A stretch of DNA of 64,000 nt, taken from the NCBI GenBank assembly GCA_947594425.1, contig CANQED010000009.1, positions 35,837 to 99,836 of the forward strand. Reading direction: 5' to 3'. Source of the stretch: an uncultured Ruminiclostridium sp. Lineage in GTDB: Bacteria; Bacillota; Clostridia; Oscillospirales; Ruminococcaceae. Positions 51,595-60,560 of this stretch are shown here, piece after piece. The position numbers and the translations under genes were made by a program. The notes beneath the pieces are model-generated. The model did no database searches and was not told the DNA's origin. It saw nothing but the letters and a program-made list of their open reading frames with translations. How positions within the stretch are numbered: position 1 is the stretch's first letter; each line of letters starts with the position of its first letter.

Positions 51595-53250
51595 TTATTC
51601 GCTGAATACCGCGCCGGTATTGGAGCTTGTGACGAGCTTAGCGTATCTCTTGAGATAGCCGTCAAGCTGCTTGGGCGGTAGTATGCCTTTCTTCTTGCGC
51701 TCTTCTATAGTCTTTTCGTCAACGAGCAATTCTATCTTGCGGTTGGGGATATCTATGTGTATCTTGTCGCCCGACTCGATAAAGGCGATAAGACCGCCCT
51801 CGGCAGCCTCGGGGGAAATGTGTCCGACCGCCGCGCCGCGGCTTGCCCCGCTGAAGCGCCCGTCGGTTATCAGCGCTACGCTGCCGTCGAGCCCCTTTCC
51901 TACGATAGCGGCAGTGGGTGCGAGCATTTCGGGCATACCCGGTCCGCCCTTAGGCCCCTCGTACCTGATAACGACCACATCTCCGGGGATGATAACATTA
52001 TTCATAATAGCGTCTACCGCCGCCTGCTCGCCGTCAAATACTTTAGCCATACCCGTAAAGTCCATCATCTCGGGCTTTACCGCGCCCTGCTTTACTACCG
52101 AGCCGTGCTCGGCGATATTGCCCGAAAGTATGGCGATACCGCCGTCCTTTCTTATCGGCTTATCGCAGGTATGTATGATTACGCCGTCCGCGTCGCGCGC
52201 AGCCTTTATCCTGTCGGCTTGAGTGCCCGATACCGTGAGCACGTCCTCGTTTATATGCTTGCCCTTGGCGAGCTCTTTTATTACTGCCTGTATGCCGCCG
52301 ACGTCGTTAAGGTCGGTGATAAATATATCGCTCGCGGGATTTAGCTTAGCGAGCTGCGGGGTGACGCGGCTCATAGCGTCTATATCTTCAAGCTTGATAT
52401 CCACTCCCGCCTCGTGCGCTATTGCAAGCAAATGCAGTACCGTATTTGACGACGCGCCGATAGCCATATCGGTGGCGAGGGCGTTAAGCATATTCTTCTT
52501 TGTAATTATATCCTTGGGGCGGATATTTTGGCGGACAAGCTCGACCGCCCTCTCGCCCGTCTCTTTAGCAAGTCTGCGGCGCGCGGAATTAACAGCGGGC
52601 TCTGTACCGTTAAACGGCAAAGCAAGCCCGATAGCTTCCGTAAGGCAGTTCATAGAGTTAGCGGTGTACATACCCGAGCAGGAGCCGCAGGTCGGGCAGG
52701 CGTTGTTCTCATAGTCCTTTATAACGTCGTCGCCTATCTCGCCGTTAGAATACTGTCCGATAGCCTCGTATATCTCGCTGTAGCCTACGCGCTTGCCCTG
52801 CACCCGTCCGGGGTTCATGGGCCCGCCGCTTACGAATATCGAGGGCAAATTCATCCTTGCCGCCGCCATTATCATGCCGGGGACTATCTTGTCGCAGTTT
52901 GGGATAAACACCGCGCCGTCGAGCGGGTGCGCCGTCAGCATAACCTCTATGCTGTCCGCGATAAGCTCGCGCGAGGCGAGCGAGTATCTCATACCCTTAT
53001 GGTTCATGGCAAGGCCGTCGCATACGCCGATAGTGAAGAATTCAAAGGGTATGCCGCCCGCGTTTCTTATCCCGTCCTTTACCGCGCGGGAGATCTCGTG
53101 CAGGTGCGAATGTCCCGGGACATAGTCGCTCGCGGCGCATACCACCGCGATAAACGGCTTATCCATCTCGCTGTCTACAAGTCCGAGTGCCTTTAACAAT
53201 GCCTTGTGCGGAGTTCTGTCCACTCCGCTCTTTATCAGGTCGCTTCTCAT
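51595..53250 (-). CDS. ilvD: dihydroxy-acid dehydratase
   Basis: A 551-aa Fe-S dehydratase of branched-chain amino acid synthesis. Seen: [15 protein letters not shown] at the N-terminus, [15 protein letters not shown] (about 117-131), [19 protein letters not shown] (about 186-204) with cluster cysteines, and the C-terminal [12 protein letters not shown]...[17 protein letters not shown]. The length matches IlvD. The operon context (manA, ROK kinase) is not branched-chain synthesis, so a sugar-acid dehydratase of the same superfamily is an alternative, though less likely. Confidence 0.9.
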   Translation of the reverse strand: MRSDLIKSGVDRTPHKALLKALGLVDSEMDKPFIAVVCAASDYVPGHSHLHEISRAVKDGIRNAGGIPFEFFTIGVCDGLAMNHKGMRYSLASRELIADSIEVMLTAHPLDGAVFIPNCDKIVPGMIMAAARMNLPSIFVSGGPMNPGRVQGKRVGYSEIYEAIGQYSNGEIGDDVIKDYENNACPTCGSCSGMYTANSMNCLTEAIGLALPFNGTEPAVNSARRRLAKETGERAVELVRQNIRPKDIITKKNMLNALATDMAIGASSNTVLHLLAIAHEAGVDIKLEDIDAMSRVTPQLAKLNPASDIFITDLNDVGGIQAVIKELAKGKHINEDVLTVSGTQADRIKAARDADGVIIHTCDKPIRKDGGIAILSGNIAEHGSVVKQGAVKPEMMDFTGMAKVFDGEQAAVDAIMNNVIIPGDVVVIRYEGPKGGPGMPEMLAPTAAIVGKGLDGSVALITDGRFSGASRGAAVGHISPEAAEGGLIAFIESGDKIHIDIPNRKIELLVDEKTIEERKKKGILPPKQLDGYLKRYAKLVTSSNTGAVFSE

Positions 53251-53266
53251 TTTCTTTTCTCTCCTG

Positions 53267-54220
53267 TCATTTATTTTTGCCGAGCATAGCGCTGCCGATA
53301 ACTCCCGCGTCGTTCGCGAGCGCGCACATAACTATCTCGGTGTTTTTGCTGCTGTTCTTTGAATATATCTGCTTTGCGACCGCCTTTTTAAGCGGGATAA
53401 GCAGATTGTCCCCCTCGTTGCATACTCCCCCGCCGATACAGAGTATATCGGGCTGGAAGATATTGATAACGTTAGCTATCCCGCAGGCGAGGTATTTTAT
53501 ATATTTATTTACGACCGCCCTGCCGTACTCGTCGCCGAGCTTTGCGGCGTTAAAGGCGGTGCGCGCCGATATTTTCCCTCCGAGCTCGGCAAGCTCTTTG
53601 AGCCTGCTCTCGGGCTTTAGCTTTATCATCTCGGCGGTCATACGCACAAGTCCCGTCGCCGAGGCGTACGCCTCAAAACATCCCTTGCGCCCGCAGGTGC
53701 ACTCCCACCCGTCCATCTCTATGACGGTATGTCCTATCTCGCCGCCCGCAAAGTTAGAGCCGCTGTATATCTTTCCGTCAATGATGATACCCGCGCCTAC
53801 TCCCGTGCCGAGAGTGAGCACGACGGCGTTTTTAGCGCCCTTTGCCGCTCCCGCGATATATTCGCCGTAAGCAGCGGCGTTAGCGTCGTTCTCAAGGTAT
53901 ACCTTGACGTTATAGCGCTTTGCGATGTCCGCGCCGAGCGGGACATTCTCCCACCTGAGATTGTTAGAATAAAGCACCTGTCCGCCGACGGCGTCCATTG
54001 TCCCGGGGCAGCCGACGCCTATGCTCTTTAGCTTATCGGGGGTGAGCCCCGAAAGCTCTATAGCGCTGTCCGCCGCCTTAAATAGATTGTCGAGCGCCGC
54101 CGTGTAGCCGTTCTTGGCTTCGGTCTTTACCGAGGCGGAGGAGAGCATAACGGCGTTCTCGTCCACTACGCCCGCCTTGATATTGGTGCCGCCTATATCT
54201 ATACCGAGGTAATATTTCAT
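53267..54220 (-). CDS. glk: ROK-family glucokinase
   Basis: A 317-aa sugar kinase. Seen: ATP motif [16 protein letters not shown] (about 4-19), [13 protein letters not shown] (about 104-116), the catalytic [30 protein letters not shown] block (about 137-166) and the zinc motif [14 protein letters not shown] (about 173-186). It phosphorylates glucose or a related hexose. It lies between manA and ilvD in one operon. Confidence 0.92.
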   Translation of the reverse strand: MKYYLGIDIGGTNIKAGVVDENAVMLSSASVKTEAKNGYTAALDNLFKAADSAIELSGLTPDKLKSIGVGCPGTMDAVGGQVLYSNNLRWENVPLGADIAKRYNVKVYLENDANAAAYGEYIAGAAKGAKNAVVLTLGTGVGAGIIIDGKIYSGSNFAGGEIGHTVIEMDGWECTCGRKGCFEAYASATGLVRMTAEMIKLKPESRLKELAELGGKISARTAFNAAKLGDEYGRAVVNKYIKYLACGIANVINIFQPDILCIGGGVCNEGDNLLIPLKKAVAKQIYSKNSSKNTEIVMCALANDAGVIGSAMLGKNK

Positions 54221-54253
54221 ATAGCCCTCTTTTCGGTCATAAGTTATTATCTG

Positions 54254-55204
54254 TCATTTAACGTCGGTCACTATCGCCGTCAGCTTTCCTTTCAGCGTAT
54301 AATCGCCGTACCCTGCGGGGATGAAAAAGCTGTCGCCCTTTACCGCCCGTACGCCGTCTATTTCGCCCTCGCCGTCAAGGATAAGGACAGAATTAAACGA
54401 GCTTTCTGATGCGCACAAGGTAAATTCGCCCTCGACCTCGAGCTTATTTACATTAAAATATTCGCACGAGGCGAGCAGGGTGCGCACCGCACCGTCAAGC
54501 CTCTCGGGAGAGCCCTTGGGGGTGGTGGGGTATTTAGGCGGGACGGTCTCGGTGACCTCTATCGCCTTTTCTATATGGAGCTGGCGCGGCTTTCCGTCGG
54601 CTCCTACTCTGCCGTAGTCATAGACGCGGTAGGTGGTGTTGGAGTTCTGCTGTATCTCGGCGATAAGAATGCCCTTTCCGATAGCGTGCAATGTTCCCGC
54701 CTCGATAAAGAATACGTCGCCCTTATGCACGGGGACGTTATTTGTCACCTCGGTAAGGGTGTTGTCCTTTATCCTGCGCTCAAACTCCTCGCGGCTTATC
54801 TTATCCTTAAAGCCGTATATAAGCTCTGCGCCCTCGACGCAGTCGACTATGTACCACATCTCGGTCTTGCCGTACTCGCCCTCTACCCTCAGCGCGTATT
54901 CATTATTCGGGTGTACCTGCACCGAGAGATTATCCTTAGCGTCGATAAGCTTTATAAGTATCGGAAAGTTCTCAAACCTCTCACATGCCGTGCCGAGCGC
55001 GCCGCTGTTTTTTGCGAGATAGTCCGAGAGCGTCATACCGTCAAAGCTGCCGCCGTCGATAACGCTCTGCCCGTCCTTATGGCAGGAGAGCTCCCAGCTC
55101 TCCGCTATCCTGTCCGCGTCGGATACCTTGCCGTACTCTTCGCGCAGGCGGTTGCCGCCCCAGATATAGTCCTTGCAGGGCGCTTTAAGCTTTAATAATT
55201 CCAT
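54254..55204 (-). CDS. manA: class I mannose-6-phosphate isomerase
   Basis: A zinc isomerase of about 316 aa that interconverts mannose-6-P and fructose-6-P. Seen: KDYIWGGNRLREEYGK (about 11-26), QVHPNNEYALR with metal ligands (about 92-102), EMWYIVD, HAIGKGILIAEIQQNSNTTYRVYDYGR (about 170-196). The ATG at 55204 is used (AGGAGG nine bases upstream). First gene of a manA-glk-ilvD operon. Confidence 0.93.
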   Translation of the reverse strand: MELLKLKAPCKDYIWGGNRLREEYGKVSDADRIAESWELSCHKDGQSVIDGGSFDGMTLSDYLAKNSGALGTACERFENFPILIKLIDAKDNLSVQVHPNNEYALRVEGEYGKTEMWYIVDCVEGAELIYGFKDKISREEFERRIKDNTLTEVTNNVPVHKGDVFFIEAGTLHAIGKGILIAEIQQNSNTTYRVYDYGRVGADGKPRQLHIEKAIEVTETVPPKYPTTPKGSPERLDGAVRTLLASCEYFNVNKLEVEGEFTLCASESSFNSVLILDGEGEIDGVRAVKGDSFFIPAGYGDYTLKGKLTAIVTDVK

Positions 55205-55233
55205 ACTGTTACCTCCTAAAAACGTATGATAAT

Positions 55234-55262
55234 ATTCTATCACATTTTTAAGAAAATGTCTA
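55234..55262 (-). promoter_or_regulatory. promoter of manA operon
   Basis: TAGACA (55257-55262), 17-bp spacer, TAGAAT (55234-55239). Confidence 0.7.
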
Positions 55263-55275
55263 TCGCTTTATAGAC
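55258..55275. promoter_or_regulatory. palindrome shared by divergent manA and LUD promoters
   Basis: GTCTAT-N6-ATAGAC spans both -35 hexamers. A single bound factor could control both directions, although two facing -35 boxes would create part of this symmetry by themselves. Confidence 0.45.
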
Positions 55276-55299
55276 TTTTTTTAAAAAATATGTTATATT
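55271..55299 (+). promoter_or_regulatory. promoter of LUD-domain gene
   Basis: TAGACT (55271-55276), 17-bp spacer, TATATT (55294-55299). Two SD-like sequences follow (AAAGGAG and AGGAGG); the second serves the ATG at 55342. Confidence 0.65.
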
Positions 55300-55341
55300 T
55301 AATAAAGGAGATTTTTTCATACCGATATAGGAGGTAAAATT

Positions 55342-55980
55342 ATGACACAAGCGATAAAGCAGTCACTGACTAACCGCGCGCAAAAGGTAATAGCCGCGCT
55401 GGAAAAGAACAATATGAAGGGATATCTCGTCGACACCCCCGACGAGGCAAAAAAGCTTATTGCCGAGCTTATAAAGGATGACAAGCTGATAATGTCGGGC
55501 GGGTCTATGACCTTAGCCGAGACGGGCATACAGGCCTTTCTTAATGAGAATTATAAGGGGATATATCTCGACCGCGATACCTGCCCGCCCGAAGAGATAC
55601 CCGCCCTTATGCGCAGGGCGTTCTGCGCGGATACATACTTTGTCAGCACTAATGCGATAACCGAGGACGGCGAGCTGTACAACATCGACGGCAACGGTAA
55701 CCGCGTCGCGGCTATGATATTCGGTCCTAAGCAAGTCATTGTTGTCGCGGGGCTGAATAAGATAGTCACCGACCTTGACGCGGCGCGCGACAGGTTAGAT
55801 ACGATAGCCTCGCCCGCAAACTGCATACGGCTAAAGCGCAATACCCCCTGCGCCGTCACGGGACACTGTGCTAAATGCAAATCCCCCGACTGCATATGCT
55901 CGGACTTTGTGGTGATGGGACATCAGCGCGACAAGGACAGGATAAAGGTGATATTTATAGCCGACGAATACGGATATTAA
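55342..55980 (+). CDS. LUD-domain protein (LutC/YkgG-like) with Cys cluster
   Basis: A 212-aa protein. Seen: a helical start (KNNMKGYLVDTPDEAKKLI), the LIMSGGSMTLAETGI nucleotide/substrate loop (about 50-64), STNAITEDGELYNIDGNGNRVAAMIFGP (about 100-127), and a C-terminal Cys-rich tail CAVTGHCAKCKSPDCICS (about 171-188), suggesting metal or Fe-S binding. LUD proteins act in lactate oxidation with LutA/LutB, but those genes are absent here, and the Cys-tailed subgroup is poorly characterised. Confidence 0.85.
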   Translation: MTQAIKQSLTNRAQKVIAALEKNNMKGYLVDTPDEAKKLIAELIKDDKLIMSGGSMTLAETGIQAFLNENYKGIYLDRDTCPPEEIPALMRRAFCADTYFVSTNAITEDGELYNIDGNGNRVAAMIFGPKQVIVVAGLNKIVTDLDAARDRLDTIASPANCIRLKRNTPCAVTGHCAKCKSPDCICSDFVVMGHQRDKDRIKVIFIADEYGY

Positions 55981-56002
55981 TAAGCGTAAGGAGCATAAAA
56001 AG

Positions 56003-56030
56003 CGGCAGGCGGTTTTTACACCGTCTGCCG
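56003..56030. terminator. bidirectional terminator between LUD gene and feo locus
   Basis: CGGCAGGCGGT pairs with ACCGTCTGCCG (one G-U pair), loop TTTTAC, followed on the plus strand by TAATTTTATTT. Confidence 0.8.
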
Positions 56031-56035
56031 TAATT

Positions 56036-56212
56036 TTATTTATCCGCGGCTTTTTTATTAGCCGAGTGACAACACCCGCACATCGAACAGCCCGCGCACG
56101 AGCCGCCGCATTGGCTTTTGCCCTTTTTCTTATCCCTCACCATGACGACTATAATGACAATCACTACCGCCGCCACGGCGAGCGCTACTAAGAGCGTAGA
56201 TAAATTTTCCAC
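56036..56212 (-). CDS. FeoB-associated Cys-rich membrane protein
   Basis: A short gene of 58 codons starting at GTG with GGGGTG eight bases upstream. Seen: one hydrophobic helix (about 5-24), a basic RDKKKGK stretch, and the Cys-rich tail CGGSCAGCSMCGCC (about 35-48). This is the small partner commonly encoded after feoB in anaerobes; it may bind iron at the transporter's cytoplasmic mouth. It starts 16 bases after the feoB stop. Confidence 0.88.
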   Translation of the reverse strand: MENLSTLLVALAVAAVVIVIIVVMVRDKKKGKSQCGGSCAGCSMCGCCHSANKKAADK

Positions 56213-56228
56213 GATATATCACCCCGAT

Positions 56229-58628
56229 TTAATGGGTCTTTACCTTAGCGGTGAGCTTTTGCGACTCTTTATAGGGTCTTACCAGCAGGAATATCATGAG
56301 CGCCATAACCGCAAGCGCCGCGATAAGGCCTATGACGTTTATCCCGCCTGTGAATACCGAGCCTATCTGGTATACCATAAGGGCGACCGCATATGCAAAC
56401 ACGCACTGATACCCGATAGCGAACCACGTCCACTTTGCGCTGTTCATCTCGCGCCTTATTGCGCCGATAGCCGCAAAGCAGGGCGCGCAGAGCAGATTGA
56501 ACAGCAAGAACGAATAGCCCGCAAGCTGCGACATCCCCTCAAAGTCGAGCACGCCGAACACGCCGACGACCTCTTCTTTAGCGACAAGACCCATAATTGT
56601 AGCTATCGCCGCCTTTATCGTGCCAAAGCCGAGCGGTGCGAACAGCCAGCAAACGGCGTTTCCTATTATGCCGAGTATACTGCTCTCTATCTCCATCTCG
56701 GGGTCGAATACGAACGCTCCGTCGACTACGCCGAACACCGAGCCCGCCCATATCACGATAGACGCGAGGACTATAATTGTGCCCGCCTTTTTGATAAACG
56801 ACCAGCCGCGCTCCCACATACTCCTTAGTATATTGCTTACGGTCGGGAGATGGTATGCGGGTAATTCCATAACGAACGGCGCGGGGTCGCCCGAGAACAT
56901 TTTTGTCTTTTTAAGTATGATACCCGATACTATGATAGCCGCCGCGCCGACAAAGTACGCGCTCGGTCCTACCCACCACGCTCCGCCGAACAATGCGGAG
57001 GTTATCATAGCGATTATCGGCAGCTTTGCCCCGCAGGGGATAAAGGTAGTGGTCATTATCGTCATCTTGCGGTCGCGGTCGTTTTCTATCGTACGTGACG
57101 CCATAATGCCCGGTACGCCGCAGCCCGTGCCGATAAGCATAGGTATAAAGGATTTGCCCGAAAGGCCGAATTTGCGGAAGATCCTGTCCATTACAAACGC
57201 GATACGCGCCATATATCCGCAGGACTCAAGGAACGCGAGGAACATAAACAGTACTAACATCTGCGGGACAAAGCCGAGCACCGCTCCCACGCCCGCGACG
57301 ATACCGTCTATTATCAGGCTGTACAGCCAGTCGGCGCAGTTTATCGCCTTGAGCCCGTTTCCTATCAGCACAGGGATACCGGGCACCCATACGCCGTATT
57401 GATCGGGGGCGGGTACCTCCTCGAGCACGGGGTCTACTGTCTCGGATACATCATATCCCGCCTCGGCGAGCGCCTCGCCGTAAGAGCCGTACGCCTCGTC
57501 AAAAGCGCCGAAGTCCTTATCCTCTATCGCGCCGAGTATCTCGTCCGCGCCGACAACGCCCGCGTTAGCCGCGGCGCTGACCTTTTCGCTAAGGTCTGCG
57601 GTGAAAAGGTTCTCGTCGGCGTACTGCCCTACAGCCTCTTCATATTCAGACACGCCGATATTGAATAGGTGCCATCCGTCGCCGAAAAGTCCGTCATTAG
57701 TCCAGTCGGTGACCCACGTCCCGACGGTGGTTATCGAAATATAGTATACCAAAAACATTATCACCGCAAAGATAGGCAGTGCCGCAAAGCGGTTAGTAAG
57801 CACCTTGTCTATCTTGTCCGAGGTAGACAGCTTGCCCGCGCCGCGCTTTTTATAGCAGCCTTTCATTATCGACGCTATGTATACGTATCTCTCGTTAGTG
57901 ATTATGCTCTCCGAGTCGTCGTCGAGCTCAGCCTCGGCGGCCTTTATATCCTCCTCGATATGAGCAAGCTTGTCGGCGGGGATATTCATCTGTGCGAGAG
58001 CCTTTTCGTCGCGCTCGAATATCTTTATCGCGTACCAGCGCTGCTGCTCCTCGGGCATATTATGTACCGCGGCCTCTTCTATATGAGCGATAGCGTGCTC
58101 GACCGCCCCCGAAAAGGTATGCATGGGCACGCACTTTTTGCCCTGAGCCGCCTCGATAGCGGCCTCGGCGGCCTCCATTACTCCCGTGCCCTTTAGCGCG
58201 GAAATCTTTACTATCTTACAGCCCAGCTCGCGAGAGAGCTCCTCTATGTTTATCTTGTCGCCGTTCTTCTCGACAACGTCCATCATATTGATCGCTATTA
58301 CGACGGGTATGCCGAGCTCGGTCAGCTGGGTGGTGAGATAAAGGTTGCGCTCGAGATTGGTGCCGTCTACTATATTGAGTATAGCGTCTGGGCGCTCGCC
58401 TATCAGATAATTTCTCGCCACGACCTCTTCAAGCGTATACGGTGACAATGAGTATATGCCCGGCAGGTCGGTGACGGTAACGCCCTCGTGCTTTTTGAGC
58501 TTGCCCTCCTTTTTCTCCACCGTAACGCCCGGCCAGTTTCCGACAAACTGGTTAGAACCGGTAAGGGCGTTGAACAGTGTGGTCTTGCCGCAGTTAGGAT
58601 TGCCCGCAAGGGCTATCTTGATATCCAT
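56229..58628 (-). CDS. feoB: ferrous iron transporter FeoB
   Basis: A 799-aa iron(II) transporter. Seen: an N-terminal G domain with G1 GNPNCGKTTLFNALTG (about 8-23), G3 VTDLPGIYSLSPY (about 51-63) and G4 NMMD (about 114-117); a helical insertion; and a membrane part with two Gate motifs (LVLFMFLAFLESCGYMARIAFVMDRI and MIGTGCGVPGIMASRTIE nearby). The loop after the first helix (about 300-420) is an acidic ~100-residue extracytoplasmic insertion, longer than I expect for this family. AGGAA precedes the ATG. Confidence 0.95.
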   Translation of the reverse strand: MDIKIALAGNPNCGKTTLFNALTGSNQFVGNWPGVTVEKKEGKLKKHEGVTVTDLPGIYSLSPYTLEEVVARNYLIGERPDAILNIVDGTNLERNLYLTTQLTELGIPVVIAINMMDVVEKNGDKINIEELSRELGCKIVKISALKGTGVMEAAEAAIEAAQGKKCVPMHTFSGAVEHAIAHIEEAAVHNMPEEQQRWYAIKIFERDEKALAQMNIPADKLAHIEEDIKAAEAELDDDSESIITNERYVYIASIMKGCYKKRGAGKLSTSDKIDKVLTNRFAALPIFAVIMFLVYYISITTVGTWVTDWTNDGLFGDGWHLFNIGVSEYEEAVGQYADENLFTADLSEKVSAAANAGVVGADEILGAIEDKDFGAFDEAYGSYGEALAEAGYDVSETVDPVLEEVPAPDQYGVWVPGIPVLIGNGLKAINCADWLYSLIIDGIVAGVGAVLGFVPQMLVLFMFLAFLESCGYMARIAFVMDRIFRKFGLSGKSFIPMLIGTGCGVPGIMASRTIENDRDRKMTIMTTTFIPCGAKLPIIAMITSALFGGAWWVGPSAYFVGAAAIIVSGIILKKTKMFSGDPAPFVMELPAYHLPTVSNILRSMWERGWSFIKKAGTIIVLASIVIWAGSVFGVVDGAFVFDPEMEIESSILGIIGNAVCWLFAPLGFGTIKAAIATIMGLVAKEEVVGVFGVLDFEGMSQLAGYSFLLFNLLCAPCFAAIGAIRREMNSAKWTWFAIGYQCVFAYAVALMVYQIGSVFTGGINVIGLIAALAVMALMIFLLVRPYKESQKLTAKVKTH

Positions 58629-58671
58629 CGGTTATTATTCCTTTCTTTATATTTCTGTTTTCGTCAAGGCG

Positions 58672-58685
58672 TTAGTATCGGCTAA
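58672..58685. promoter_or_regulatory. TTAG-N6-CTAA box upstream of feoB
   Basis: GTTAG-TATCGG-CTAAC type site between feoA and feoB, 44 bp before the feoB ATG. Same pattern as the three boxes upstream of the feo operon. Confidence 0.6.
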
Positions 58686-58697
58686 CCGCCGTATAAT

Positions 58698-58713
58698 AAG
58701 CGCCGCGGCGCTT
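58698..58713. other. 16-bp perfect palindrome in feoA-feoB gap
   Basis: AAGCGCCGCGGCGCTT, followed on the minus strand by ATTATAC. It could form a very stable mRNA hairpin acting as an attenuator or as an end-protecting structure between feoA and feoB. Confidence 0.5.
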
Positions 58714-58724
58714 AAGCCCTGACG

Positions 58725-58946
58725 TTATTCTACCTCTATCATCTGCGCGTCCGCTTTTCTAAGCGACAGCTCATAGCCGCGCACGGTGACCTCGACGGGG
58801 TCTCCGAGAGGTGCGACCTTGCGCACAAATATCTCTACGCCCTTAGTGATCCCCATATCCATTATGCGGCGCTTTACCGCGCCCTCGCCGTCGAGCTTGA
58901 CTACTTTTACGGTCTGCCCCACGCCGACGTCCTTTAAGGTCTTCAT
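58725..58946 (-). CDS. feoA: FeoA-domain protein (proximal to feoB)
   Basis: A 73-aa SH3-like protein that assists FeoB. Seen: MKTLKDVGVGQTVKVVKLDGEG, AVKRRIMDMGITKGVEI (about 24-40) and the ending VRGYELSLRKADAQMIEV, the FeoA signature. AAGGAGG precedes the ATG. A second FeoA-like gene lies just upstream. Confidence 0.92.
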   Translation of the reverse strand: MKTLKDVGVGQTVKVVKLDGEGAVKRRIMDMGITKGVEIFVRKVAPLGDPVEVTVRGYELSLRKADAQMIEVE

Positions 58947-58990
58947 ATCAGCTTTCCTCCTTGATAAAATATATGCCTGTCCCTAAGCGG

Positions 58991-59203
58991 CTATACCATT
59001 ATTTTTTGCGCCATTTCGCTGCTGATAGCCACACGGGTCTCTTTGACATTAACTATTACATTCTGTCCGAGAGAGTTTATCACCGTGACCGTGCCCCCGA
59101 CCACAAAGCCGAGGTTCTCGAGGTGCTTTTTGACCTCGGGCTTTCCGCCGACCTTTTTAATAATATTTTCCTCTCCGACAGTCGCAAAATTGAGCGGCAT
59201 CAC
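58991..59203 (-). CDS. feoA: second FeoA-domain protein
   Basis: A 70-aa FeoA-type protein, first gene of the feo operon. Seen: EVKKHLENLGFVVGGTVTVIN (about 23-43) and the terminal KETRVAISSEMAQKIMV. It is only distantly similar to the downstream FeoA, which argues for two distinct roles rather than recent duplication. GTG (59203) and ATG (59200) are both possible starts; AAAGGAG precedes them. Confidence 0.9.
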   Translation of the reverse strand: MMPLNFATVGEENIIKKVGGKPEVKKHLENLGFVVGGTVTVINSLGQNVIVNVKETRVAISSEMAQKIMV

Positions 59204-59229
59204 AACAATTTCTCCTTTGATGTATTAAA

Positions 59230-59277
59230 TTAGTATAGACTAACTGTTATGGCTTAAAAATAGTTAGCACTTACTAA
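59230..59277. promoter_or_regulatory. two TTAG-N6-CTAA boxes in the feo leader
   Basis: TTAG-TATAGA-CTAA at 59230-59243 and TTAG-CACTTA-CTAA at 59264-59277 lie just downstream of the feo transcription start. The pattern fits DtxR/IdeR/MntR-family operators, so iron-dependent repression is likely. Confidence 0.65.
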
Positions 59278-59286
59278 CCACTAATT

Positions 59287-59315
59287 ATTATATACTCTTA
59301 TCGCCGAATTGTCAA
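59287..59315 (-). promoter_or_regulatory. promoter of feo operon
   Basis: Consensus TTGACA (59310-59315), 17-bp spacer, TATAAT (59287-59292). Predicted start near 59280, immediately before the first box. Confidence 0.88.
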
Positions 59316-59361
59316 CGGTTTTTTTGCAAAATCTATGCAATTCGTCAAATTTTTTAAAAAG

Positions 59362-59375
59362 TTAGCCGTGACTAA
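59362..59375. promoter_or_regulatory. upstream TTAG-N6-CTAA box
   Basis: TTAG-CCGTGA-CTAA, about 47 bp upstream of the feo -35. Fourth member of the set. Confidence 0.55.
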
Positions 59376-59458
59376 TATCTTTTTGTGCAACTTTTACAAA
59401 AAGCAATTTTTGCCCCAAAATCAAACCCGTTGTCAAAAAGCTTGGCAACGGGCGGAGA

Positions 59459-60052
59459 TTATTTTGTACTTACACTGTCGAAATAATCGGTAAGCTTTGG
59501 GGAGAAAAGCGACAAATACACGCATACCCCCATAGCGGCGGTAAAGATGATATTAACGATAAGAAATGCCGCAAGCAGCGGGTCGCCGTAGCTGTCGGGA
59601 TATGTGAGAGCTATCACCGAGAAGATAAGGTCGATAAAGCATATTACACAGCTGCTTATACCGAAAAGAGCCTTTACGGCGGTCTTTTTTACCGCGCATA
59701 CGCCGCACACCGCAGACAGTGTGAGCTTTAGCGCCGACAATACGATAAGCACTATTATCATAATAAACAGCTGCTCGGGCAGGGCGGTATCCACCGTCGC
59801 GGGGATATACGACGCCTGCCCGCCCGTCGCATTGGGCACGGACAAAAACGTGAACACCAGCGGGTGCAGTCCGCACAGCGCGTAAAATATCCCCGTAACC
59901 ACAGTATCGGCGAGCATAGCGACAACGCAAAACGCCATACACAGCTTGCCGCGCCTTATCGACTGCCGCTTATCGGTGAAATATTTGTCGATGAGCTTTT
60001 GCTTTTCGCCCTCGGAATATTCTTCGTCGCCGATATATCCGTCATCGCGCAT
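59459..60052 (-). CDS. hypothetical membrane protein
   Basis: A 197-aa protein with a charged cytoplasmic N-terminus (about 1-35) and four hydrophobic segments (about 40-62, 95-118, 128-148, 155-185). The loop between helices 1 and 2 carries an SVPNATGGQASYIP stretch. I do not recognise the family. It begins four bases after the mscL stop and is probably co-transcribed with it. Confidence 0.6.
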   Translation of the reverse strand: MRDDGYIGDEEYSEGEKQKLIDKYFTDKRQSIRRGKLCMAFCVVAMLADTVVTGIFYALCGLHPLVFTFLSVPNATGGQASYIPATVDTALPEQLFIMIIVLIVLSALKLTLSAVCGVCAVKKTAVKALFGISSCVICFIDLIFSVIALTYPDSYGDPLLAAFLIVNIIFTAAMGVCVYLSLFSPKLTDYFDSVSTK

Positions 60053-60055
60053 AGA

Positions 60056-60538
60056 TTACTTGTCTTTCTCTTCTTTCAGCAGGTCTCTTATCTCGGTGAG
60101 GAGGACTACCTGAGGATCGGGCTCGGGCTCGGGAGCGGGCTCTTCTTCTTTCTTGCGCCTAAACTTGCCTATCACCTTAATAAGTATAAATACCGACAGT
60201 GCTACCAGTATAAAGTTGATTATCGTCGAGATAAACGTGCCGTACCCAATAGCCACCTCGGTGGTCGGGTCGATAAGGCCGTCCGCGCCGACTACCGCCT
60301 CTTTAAGCACTATCTTGAGGTTGGAAAAATCTATGCCGCCCGTAATCATACCTACGGCGGGCATAATGATATTGTTTACCAGCGAGGTAACGATAGCGGT
60401 AAACGCGGAGCCGATAATAAGACCTACGGCAAGGTCGACAACGTTGCCGCGGGAGATGAACTCCTTAAACTCGGTAATGAATTTGATCTTAGCTACCTTT
60501 TTTATGCCGTCCCCGACAATATTCTTTTTTTCGCTCAT
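60056..60538 (-). CDS. mscL: large-conductance mechanosensitive channel MscL
   Basis: A 160-aa osmotic release valve. Seen: the MscL opening FKEFISRGNVVDLAVGLIIG (about 21-40), GSAFTAIVTSLVNNIIMPAVG, a periplasmic loop, helix 2 (about 105-130: FISTIINFILVALSVFILI) and a charged C-terminal bundle helix (PEPDPQVVLLTEIRDLL). Slightly longer than E. coli MscL (136 aa) because of a longer N-terminal lead. Confidence 0.95.
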   Translation of the reverse strand: MSEKKNIVGDGIKKVAKIKFITEFKEFISRGNVVDLAVGLIIGSAFTAIVTSLVNNIIMPAVGMITGGIDFSNLKIVLKEAVVGADGLIDPTTEVAIGYGTFISTIINFILVALSVFILIKVIGKFRRKKEEEPAPEPEPDPQVVLLTEIRDLLKEEKDK

Positions 60539-60560
60539 TTATGAACATCCTTTCGTAACT

